Positions 11,401-23,400 of a DNA stretch of 64,000 bases are shown here, one piece after another. The DNA lies in assembly GCA_038380435.1 (NCBI GenBank), contig JAWZYU010000699.1, positions 20,001 to 84,000 on the forward strand, in the 5' to 3' direction. Origin of the DNA: Ryuthela nishihirai. Lineage: Eukaryota > Arthropoda > Arachnida > Araneae > Heptathelidae. Numbering within the stretch: the first letter of the stretch is position 1; every line of letters begins with the position of its first letter. Made by a program: the position numbers and the translations under genes. The notes below the pieces were generated by a model. That model was not told the DNA's origin. It saw only the letters and a program-made list of their open reading frames with translations, and did no database searches.

Positions 11401-14400
11401 GTTCTACAAGTAACTATGACATTAATCTTTGTTCTGTGCAGAACACATTTGACTCATAAAAATACAGCTATGGAATCTTATATTGGTGCACTAGTGATTA
11501 CAATATGAAAACTCAATTAGAAGCTCCTTTAACAACAAGGGCGGGGGTGGCTCAGTTGGTAGCGCGCCAGGCTCGTAATCTGTAGTTCCCAGGTTCAAGT
11601 CCCAGCTGGGTCAGCGTTGAGATTTATCTCCACAAAATTCCCTGCCCTTCCCACGGTCAATAGAGGACACCGATGGGCTTGGAAAGGCCGCTGTCCGTCG
11701 GATGGGACGTTAAGCCGTGGCCCCGTGTGCAGGAGAGCCATACCCTGTGCACGTTAAAGAACACGCTGGATGGCCTTGACGGGAGGCTACCATCTGTTTC
11801 CCAACAGCTGTTCCAGTGGGTCTCCTCCCCCAACCTTCTCTGAGCCTTCGGGGTCCATGTGACCTGGCCATTTAGCCCATGGTGTGCAAAAAAGTGCCGC
11901 TCAGAAGTAAAACAACCCAACAACCCAACTCCTTTAACAACAATGTGACTGCACCAACCTGTTTAGGACATTCAATAATATATAATTACTGTCATAGTAA
12001 ATTCCTTTTTTAGTTTTAAATCAGTGTAAAATAACTAATGCAACATATCTGTGGTGACTTATATCAAGGACTGACTTAGACAATATAAAAGCACATATCA
12101 TACCTTATCATACCAACACTTGAAACTCAGAATTGCACATTCACAGTTTGCAGATGTACAGTCATCTTCACACTGGCATGACTGCAAATTAATACATTAG
12201 GCAATGAGCAGCATTTATAACAAAGACAAAATAACTAAAAAAAAATTAGCACTAACAACTATATACTACACAAATAAAAGTAAGAACTAATATATTCTAT
12301 ATTTTAAAAAATTTCCTTATTTTTAAAATATATTCCTTATTTGTGAACTCAGTTTTCTCTAATATATGCATAGACTTTTACAGAAGAAAAACTAATATGC
12401 TTAATTTTAAAGGCTCATAACTTAAACCAAAGATATGTATTATATATAACTGTCAAAACTTCAAAACAGGCAATGCTACTGTATTAAGCTTAAAAAAGTT
12501 TAACCCTTTCTTCTATCTATGATATAATATAAATCAGTATGGTCAGAAGGGAAAGGAGTTTAGGTTATCCTGGGCATCTTTGGATCAGAAGGTATCCTAT
12601 AAGCTAAAAAAAAAAACTCTACAAAAACACATCCTTTTGAAAGCCCCTTAAAATTATGGGTGCATAAAATGGGGGAAATAAAATACAGAAGACATAAAAT
12701 TGGCATTTGACCTAACTCCCCACCCCCTCAAAGAAATAAGGAAATTTTTAAAATTTCTGAATTTGTATGAACATTGTTATTGGTACACCAAAGAGCCAAA
12801 ACATAATGACCAATGCATCTTTATGCAAATCGAAGCAACTGCAGGTAAATGATGGCATGTGTGAAGGTCATGCAACAGTATAAATAACGCTTGATACTGA
12901 GCTCTGTTAATCAGTGTTACTCTTGTTCTTCAGATGGGAAAGGCAGCAGACTTAAGTGAATTTGACAAATGCCAAATTGTAATAGTCAGACAATTGGGTC
13001 AGAGCATTTCCAAGAAGGTTCCTGGGATGCTCACGGTCAACTGTAGTTAGTACCTTCAAAAAGTGGTCTGAGGAGAGAGAAACCACGAAACACTGGTAAT
13101 ACGACCATAGCTCATCAATGCTAGAAGTGAGTGAAAGCTATCCCATATGGTACGAGCCAACGGAAGAGATGCTGTGGTGCAACTCACCTGTAATTTGAAT
13201 GCTGGTGATGGGAGTAATGTGTCACAACACACAGTACATCGAACCCTACTGAAAATGGGGCTGTATAGCTGCAGGCTGCTCCGAGTGCCAATGCTAACCT
13301 CAGTTCACCATCAAAAGAGCCTATAATGGGAACACATCAAAACTAGACTTTGAATGATTGGAAGGTCATCTGGTCTGATGAATCTTATTTCTTGCTGCAC
13401 CATGTGGACAGCTGGGTACATGTGCGTCATTTACCTGGGGAAGTGTTGGCACTGGGATGCATCGTGGGATGAAAACAAGGAAGTGTAATGCTTTGGGCAA
13501 TGTTCTGCTGAGAAACTCTGGGTCCAGTCATTCATGTGCAGGAAACTAAGACATCTGCGACCTACCTAAACATCATTGCAGACCAGATACAGCCTTTCAT
13601 GGCAACAGTATATCCCTCTAGTAGTGCCTTCTTTCAGCAGGATAAAGCACCATACCACACTGCCCAGATTTTTCAAGAATGGTTCGTGGAATATGAGGAA
13701 GACTTCCAGGTATTGATTGCCCTGGACTCCAAATTCCCCAGACATCTATACAATTGAGCATCTGTGGCTTGTTTTGGAACAGCACATCCAATCTGCAGCG
13801 ACTCAACCATGTAATTTACAAGAGTTAAAGGATCTGCTGGTAACGTGTTGGTACCAGATACCACAAGACACCTTTAGAAATCTTGTAGCATCCATGCCTT
13901 GTTGGGTAAGAGCTGTTTTGGCAGTATGTGGAGGACCAACATCATATTATAATATATATATATGATATATATACACTGATGGGAGCTTGGGCTTTAAATG
14001 GCTGCCATCCATTAGATGGGATGTTAAGACATGGCCCCATGTGCAGGAGAGAGCCATACCCTGTGCATGTTGAAAAACATGCTGGATGGCCTTGATGGGA
14101 GACTACCACCCATCACCCAACAATTGTTCCATTGGGTCTCTTCCCCAAATCTTCTCTGAGCCTTCAGGGTCCTTGTGACCTGGCCATTTAGCCCAATATG
14201 TGCTAAAAGTGCTGCTCAGAAGTAAAACAGCCCAACCTTATCTGACAAAGAACTTCTACACAACCAGAGAATGTGTAGCAGATTCTCAATTCTGGAATTA
14301 CTCTAAACATACCAAAGCAGTTGGAAACTTTATGAACAGGGTTGTATCAAAAATATCTAAAAAATTTATTAAACATGATTTTTTTACCACCTGCTCCAAA

Positions 14401-17400
14401 CTTTTTTTCTTTTCATTATCAAAATAACAAAAAATTATTACATATTTCTTCAGGGCTGCAAAAATTTATATGAATTTTATAGGTGTGACAAAAATTCCAG
14501 TAGCTAACTAATGCGGAAATTGTTATAACACGAAACTTCATAACATTTTGATCGCTAGAATTAAATTTTAAGTCGCACAGGATTTTTCCAGCACTGCTAC
14601 ACAATCTTATATATTTACACATCTAAAGACTTAGCATGTGCTAAAAAAAATTACCTGCAAAGATGTCACTGTTGTATCAATATTGATTTGTGATGTCTCA
14701 CAGTTTTGAAGTACATAAAGGAAATCAGTAGGAACTTCTTCTTCATCTATACCATTTACAACCTGAATTGGATTAGTCTCTTTACCCCTTGATATATCCC
14801 TAAAATGAAACAGTATGTTGAAAAATAGAATTAATCTATGTTAATGTGAAATTTGAGAAAATTACAGTTCTTACAAGCTATGACTTATGCCTTTTGCAGA
14901 GCTAATTATGCAAAATTTATATCTTGTTAAATTTACAATCTTTCAAACACATTAGAAATTTCTCCCCAGTGAAAGAATCTAGAAAGACACTAAAAAGTAC
15001 TCTATGGCTGAAAAATCTATTGAAAGTTAACAACATAAACTTTTTGTAATCAGTGTTGCAGCAAAAGGAACATTAATTTACATGTTAGATTGAAAAATAT
15101 TAAAACCACATGAACAATAATACATCATGCACACGTATAATCTCCTACGATTACCTTTATTTTCTTATCCAAGGAGTAAATAAATTTAAAAACTTTATAC
15201 TTTACTGTAACAAGATTCATCACAGTTCACTTGGTTGATAGTTATTATACGCCAGACAAATTGCAACTATCCTATTGCAACTACATGCTATGGATGACAT
15301 AAAATACATGAAGACTGACATGCTGACTAACAATTACATAGATGAGAGAACAACCAGGTATGACAAAAATACAAAGGCAGACAAAAATATTCAGTAACAG
15401 CTGCTCCACGAAATTGATATTGAATGTATACCAATTTATTTCACAATGTTAGGCATGTAGCCCTTATTGGGAAACACATGGTGTGATACTTAATGTAAGA
15501 CACATGAATGTCATGTCTCTCATAATTCATGCCAGACCATCCATAAAATAATGCCATGTCATCATCAGTATTTACTGTGAGATACTTAATGTGAGACACA
15601 TGGCATTCATGAAAGGCATCCATCTTTCTCCTAACAGCTGTCCATTGGATGGAACACCTTTCCCCCATTCAGCTCTGAGCCCTTAGGATCCTTGGGAGTA
15701 GTGATTTAACCCCCATGCATAAAAAGTGATGCTCAGAGGTAGAATCCAAAACAACTCGAGACAAATCTCATTCAATGTGGTACCCTCCAATTGGATGCAA
15801 TGTGCTAAAATCAAAGGATATTTTCAACTGCAGAGCATAGCAAATTTTTTAGGGGGGGGGGGGGTTGGCTTAATTAGTAATGTGCCAGGATTGTAATCTG
15901 TAGTTACAAGGTTCAAGACAGCATTGAAGTTTATCTCCAAAATCCCTTCCCTGCTCTTGGTCAGAAAAAAGACACCCATGGGCTTAGAAATGCCACTGTC
16001 CATCAGATGGGATGTAAATCTGTGTCCCCATGTGCAAGAGAGCCATATCCTATACATCTCAATGAACACAATGGATAGCTTTGAGAGGAGGCTATCATCT
16101 GTCTCCTAAAAGCTGTCCAGTTGGTTCCTTTCGCTCAACCTTCTCTGAGCCTGTGTTGTAACTTGGCCAATTAGCCAACTATACACAAAAAATGGCACTC
16201 AGATGTAAACCCAATGAAAGATATTTGTTACTCTTTTGAGCTTGCAGCTACCACAGGGTTGGGTTGTTTTACCTCTGAGCGGCACTTTTTTGCACACCAT
16301 GGGCTAAATAGCCAGGTCACATGGACACCGAAGGTTCAGAGAAGGTTGGGGGAGGGGACCCACTGGAACAGCTGTTGGGAGACAGATGGTAGTCTCCCGT
16401 CAAGGCCATCCAGCGTGTTCTTTAACGTGCACAGGGTATGGCTCTCCCGCACACGGGGCCACGGCTTAACGTCCCATCCGACGGACGGCAGCCTTTCCAA
16501 GCCCATCGGTGTCCCCTACTGACCGTGGGCAGGGCGGGGAATTTTGCGGTGATGAATCTCAACGCTGACCCAGCTGGGACTCGAACCTGGGAACTACAGA
16601 TTACGAGCCTGGCGCGCTACCGACTGAGCCACCCCCGCCCTGGCTACCACAGGACAGACTCTTGCATTTTAGACCATATTTTGTAAACTGCAAGAGAGAG
16701 GTCCATATGCAAAATAGCATGTGATTTGTTTTCCCTCAAACCCCAATGCAGCGATGGGCCCATTTCATTTGGTGTCATGAACACGTGAATTTGACCCCAG
16801 AGCAATATTTAAATGTGATATTCACCAACAAATCCAGATTAAGTCAACAATCTTATTCTCAATGTCACCTCATCTGGAGAAACAAAGGACCACCATGCAC
16901 ATTAAGGAATGGAGACACTATGGGAGAGGCTGACTGATAGTATGGGCAGGAATAATGTCCAATGGATGAATGGTGTTATACACTTCTTTGAGATGGGAAA
17001 AATCATTATTGTGATGTACAGGGATGAATTATACCTTATATCAGACCTTTGAGGAGTGAGTAGACCTCCATTTAATTCTAACAAAATTATGTTCACCTCC
17101 CCTCAATGAGCTCATCTCAAAGAGAATTTCGAAATGAGGATATTAGCAAATAGAGCAGCCACCATAATCTCCACACCTGAATGTCACTGAAAATATATGG
17201 GTTCTAGGAAAACAAATAACAAATATCTAGTCATCAACCATCTTCTGGAATTTTACACAAGTTATAAACTGTTCTCCAGGATGAGTGGGCTAGAATATTA
17301 GCAGGACTTTTGTTAACCCTCTTTAAAAGCATGAGAGCCTGTTGCAGATGTTATGTGTCTGTTAGCAGTAATAATACTCTACACTAAAGCCTACAACCTC

Positions 17401-20400
17401 ATTTTTGAATATGCACATGTTAATTTTGCAAATTTCAAAACAGACATTACTCATATGTTCATGCATGGTTCTATTGCACTGTATTCTAATTAACTTCAAT
17501 ACCTTTTTTTTCATTACTTTATCAACACTTTATTTGCACACTAATGCACATTAGTCATTTATATCATTTGCCCATACCATTGAGTGAATAAGCACTATCA
17601 GAAGATAATCTTACTGCTCAGATTTCAGTATTTATTCATTTCTATTAGCCCAGTTTATCTTAATTCAAAATTCATGGGAATTTTGAATCTCTACACCTAA
17701 AAATTTTTGTCATTTAAATTTAATGGATTCCTACATTTGGTATAATTTTGCATGACAACAAATTCGTCATTCAAAAAATTCAGTAATGTCAATTTCTATT
17801 ATATTTTACCTGAATATCACTTGTTCATGCTGGCGATTTTCATTAGCCTTCCACTTTTTTAATTCTCTGTTCATGCTCAAAGCCATCCAAGTTTGTGATG
17901 TCTTGTCTTGAATACACTAAAAATATGCAATGTAAAAAAAACTATATCATTATGGCTGCTTTTAGCTAAAACTAAAATTTGCTTTAGCTGATGAAAATGA
18001 AATAATTTAACATTTTTAAAATTTTATATCATATGGAGAGGTATTGTGACAATAACTGAGAAATTGCAAGTGCAATATGACATAACCATGTAATATGCAA
18101 GAGTTTCCATAATGGAGGTGCTCAAATTAGATGACAGGAGATGTTAAGTAAGGCATGTGTTCACCCCTAACAGCCATACAAACTGAGGTAACACGTTCTC
18201 ATACATTTGACAAGGCCATTGATTTTTGTGATAATAAAGTTCTCTCCTTCACAAGAGCAGATCTAAGCTCATGGTTGTGGGAAGGTGTTACAATTCATTT
18301 TCACAGGGTATCCCACAAATCAATCAGATATGGGTCCAGGGATCTGATTGGTCACACTATCCTTTGAATATCTTCACTTCCAAAAAATCAATCATCGGTC
18401 ACAGCCACATGGGAGGAGGCATTATCCTTTATAAAGATGACATCAGGGCAAGAGCCCTCCTAAAAAGCCTCACTGTTGATCACATGAATCTTGTATCTCT
18501 ATCACTATCAAGGTATAGCAGGCTCATAGTCAAAGTGCCTCCCTAAAAAATGGGAAGTTCTGTGCATCCAATCATGACCAACCTGTACGATTACACTACT
18601 GCTACAATGCAATAAAATCACAGTCTAGTTATCATACATTTAATAAAACTCTATAACACTGTATATAATATACAAATAAAACGTAACAGGAGTACAGAGG
18701 TGTAATCCAACAGTTATAATAACAATGGCATATCAGGATATATGTAATAAAAATTTACAAAATGGATGCCAAGATGGCATACAAAACATTTCTATGTATA
18801 TTTCAGGTACAGATGTTATCCCTTTGATGTAGAATGACAATTTCTATATATCTACAGAATGAAATTCTTTAAGAATTTCTTAAATTATTCTTAAAGTTTT
18901 CATTTCCATTATGGGAGCTCATGCATATTACATGATTATCTCATATTGCACTTGTCATTTTTCAGTTATTTCATCTTAATTCTCTTAAAGAATTGCCATT
19001 CTACATCAAAGGGATACCCTCTGTACTTGAAATATAACAAATAAGTCTTGCATGCCATCTTGGCATCCGTTTTGTAAATTTTTATTACCGTATGTCCTGA
19101 TATGTCATTGTTATTATTACCTGTTGGATTACACCTCTGTACTCCTGGTATGTTTTATTTGTATATTATATGTGTTATAGAGTTTTATTAAATGTACACT
19201 ACTGTTATCAAAATAGTCCTTTTCTAATACTACACAGAGTGTGCAAGTTCCTTATACTCTCCAGCTCAATGCACATCAAAATTAAGTGTTCAAACTGAAT
19301 CTGTACTCATCTGTGAATAGCACATTGCCCACTGATCTAGGTTTTAAAGGTGATGCCTGTACCACATTAAACATTACTCTTCTGTTAAAGGGGTGACGAG
19401 GATTTAAATCATTGGTTTTTGTGCATATAGACATCATTCATGCAGCCTCTTATAGACAGTATATCATCCCAGTGGCCATCACACCTTCAAAATTTTTACC
19501 TATCATTTCCTTATGCCATCTTGCTATTAAAGGCAGTGTTTGTCCTGAGTAATTGTGGCCCATGGAATGAAAACATTTTTTTTAGCCTGTTTCTTTAAAC
19601 TGTCTCCAAAGTCTTGAAAAAACATTTTATGCCACATTGAGGTCCTTGATACTTACCTCATATATGGGATTGAGCTACTTCCATCCTACTATTCTCCACC
19701 ATATACAATCATCCAGAGTAATTCCATTTGTGATATAGTGAAATTACACTACTATACCCAAAAGTCAAGCTAACTGGAATAGAAATGAATAACAAATGCA
19801 GCTATATGATCTTTTATAGCAGCCTTAAACTGGCATAGTGGTTAGGCAGCTAGCGACTGTTCCAGCAAGGCAAACTTTGTGTGTTGTGTTAGCTCTATCT
19901 AAGGCAGTGGTCAGCAGTGACTTTGGTCTAAGTAGGGCATGTCCTTGTATGAGAAGGCCTGTATTAAGCTAGGAGTAGCTTCCAGGATTCTTCTCTGTCC
20001 TATATGTCGCAAATCAAAAAAAAAACTCTAATCTGAATGATAATGGTTGCATTAGTTAAATGGAAAAGCATTTTCTTCTTCTGCATTGCAAAACTTACAT
20101 ATACACCACATTTCACATCATTCCCTTATATTATCCTGTATTATCCTGTTTCAAGAAACAGCATTATACTTTAATTATGACCACCAGTGTACTTAAAAGG
20201 AGCACTTTTAATATGTACTTTGAAATATATATATTTTCCAATTCTAGGAGAATGACACTCAAAAAAGTATTACAACAGTCCCTTATATTGCAAAGAAGAG
20301 GCATTGCTGAATGCTGATTTTAACTGACAAGGCCAAATAAAACATTATTACAATTGGTCTCCAAAAGGCAAAGTATTGAAGCCTTTGCTAATGAAAAACG

Positions 20401-23400
20401 TTTCTGGGGGATGGAAATTACACAATGCTATATGATCTTTGCAGTCCAGAATTTTGTACAATATAGATGCTGATGCTGTGCTTAATATTTGATTCAGGCC
20501 TTCAAAATGGTGCATAGTCTAGTTTACTATGTTAATGGGTAGAAAATCACTTGCCACATTCACATTCTATAATTTTTATTGTCAATTTTCAATCTACAGC
20601 ATGCACCCTACAGAATTTTGTAAAAAATTATGGAACTCTGCTTTGATGCTTAATGATTTAGCCCGAGAAATAAAAATCACAAAATTGGTCTCTTTCTCTT
20701 GGAATAAACAAAGATAAAACTTTCTAATACTTTTACGTATATAATACATAAAATCTGCATACCATAATAGGAGTTTCATTTTCTTTATTTCTTTTTTCAG
20801 TTGAGCTTCCTCTTGCAATAAACAACCTAAACAAAAATTTTGCATTAAGCTTTAATAAACTACTCAAAACTATGCAGTTATAAAAATTATGCATACTGTT
20901 TTTCAAATAAATAATCACATAACAACTATTAACTCTTTGAATGCCCAAACAGTTTTCCACTTTCATTATTCTTGCTCTAGTGATCTAATATGTTATAATA
21001 CAAGGTTATATTTACCTGAAGAAATTAACTTTACATTTTCAATTCAGACTGAAAATCTACAAATTGTGGATCAAAATAAACATTTACCTGTTGAATTTTC
21101 TGTCTAAGAAAATGCGTGAAATCTTGCAATTTAATTAGCCAATTAAATTCCAAGATTTCACATGTTTTTCAGTTAATTAACCAACAGGAAATCAATGTTA
21201 CAGCAGGTTGTGGTTACTGTATCTTTGCAATGAATAAGTCATTTTTTTTTTTCAATTTCTCCTGTTTCAGATTTGTCTGAGAAGTTTCTCTGAACTCTTT
21301 ACCCTTAATTTATAATGATTTGCAAGGTTTTGAACCACAGAAATGTTTGTTATAGTCAGTTCATCGAAATGTCCAGGCCAACTTTATGGGGTTATGTAAC
21401 AAATTTCATCAATTAATAGAATGAACATACAACATATAAATACTTGTGTGAAAAAAATTATTGCTGACAATTAAATGTGACAGACTGACAGTGATTTATT
21501 GCTGACACACTTGAAGTGTGGGATTCAAACTCACGACTCTCTTAGATACATGCCAAGAGTGCTCTAACCACTAAACTAACCATCAGATGATGTGATGGTT
21601 GGTTTAGTGGTTAGAGCACTCTAGCATGTATCTGGAGAGTCATGGGTTCAAATCCTGCACCACCAGCAATAATTTTTTCCATACAGTGTACATTGAATTC
21701 TATATCTACAGGTAATCTGTGTACTATGAATTGATTTTTATGCAATAGGTAGCTTTTTATTTTAAAATTGATTTATTAACTTTCAGTATTAATTTATTCA
21801 GATTTGTTTTAAACATTAATTGGTTTGCAGCATAGGCATGACCTAATCCTTTATTCTCACTGAATAGAGAGTACTTAGGAAAACATTTACGGATTCCCAT
21901 GCTTCACACAAGTTGGTGTGACTCAACCAGTGCATTACTGTTCACTGTTGTGCAATCAATGATTGTTTCTTGCTGCAGTTTGTTTTAGAATATCATATTT
22001 AAAAGCTCTTTATTAGCTATTAATTCGTTTTGATTTCTTAAATTGATTGTATATCTGTTTTTTGCAATTTTATTTATATAACTGAAAATTAAAAACTTGG
22101 TTCTTTAAAACATCCATTACAGTGAACTTTCTCATAATCTTTTTCAATCTCATAACAAGCTTTTAGAGTAGATTTTTTCCTTAACCCTCCCGGGTCACCA
22201 TCAACATAGACATTAACAGAATCGGAAATGAGAAATCAAGGGATGTCAATAGACGTCTTTTGTACAACACATGAAACTTCGATTTTTTTTAATTGCCATT
22301 TGAAAATTTTCTTAGATATATCTTTCAAAAATACATATTTCAAGCTTGAAAAATAATATTTTCTTTTTCAACTTGATGTGTATTTTATTAAACTACAATA
22401 TAAATAATTTGATAAAAGCCATCTGATTGCCATTTCTTAGAAGTACTAAACGGTATTGCCGATTTGCTTGTTAACATTCTTCTTTGCTGAAGCAACCTTC
22501 TAATTTAAGCTCACAGGTTTGATTTGAATTATTATCAACAAATTTTTTTCTTAAATTTTTGAAAATCTAAAAAGTAAAAAATAAACTATTATTTTTAAAA
22601 GTAATTACAGAGTACATACTGCCTTTTTTTTTCTTTTTACTCTTTTCTGCATAAATCTGTTTCAGTATTCCCAGAATTATTTTATCATTTTTACAGCTCT
22701 TAAAATCAAAATTGGAAGTGAAAACATCCTTCTTAAGTTTCAAGACTGGGTGTAGCTGCACTTAATTACATTATGGCTCACTGGACAAGAGGCAGGTGAC
22801 TCAATCAAAATACTTTATTTTCATATTAGACTATACATTTAGTATAATATAAACAACCCAAAAGCATTTGCTTAGCTAGGTTGTTATAGTCAGCATTACA
22901 TGAAATAGGAAAAAAAAAAGGAAAATTCATCTTATTTCTCACAAATTAATTACAACCTAATGATCCACAGAGGTGGATTGTGGCAAACTATAATATTCTC
23001 ACATTTTTGCACATATAAAAATGAATATTTTCATCTAAAAACAAAGAAAAATAGAAAAGACATTTACTACAATACAGTACAAGACGGGTACAACAATAAA
23101 AATTCGAATTCTAATTTTGTAGGCTAAAAAAGAACAGGTAGCTCCCAAGGACTTTAAGAAGAGCACAGTGCCACCCAACTGTCAGGCACCATGAATGTTC
23201 CCCCAGTGCAAAGTACACAAAGATAATTACCCCATTCGACCACTAGTGTGCAAAAGATCATCCCAACTTTTTTTCTTGAAAAGAATGTGTTGAAATTTTT
23301 GTCCAGCTACATTTGAGATCACCCATTTTCTGTAAAGTCGACAGCTGAATTTCTCAACAGACTCAAGAATTTGTCCATTATTCCCCCGACAGCAAATTAG

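Noticed and set aside
11539..11612. tRNA gene at the head of SINE-1
   Set aside because: Continues into a repeated 390-bp unit with target duplications; the cloverleaf is incomplete.
21588..21671. Functional tRNA gene
   Set aside because: A and B boxes are present but acceptor and anticodon stems do not pair; it is one arm of a palindrome.
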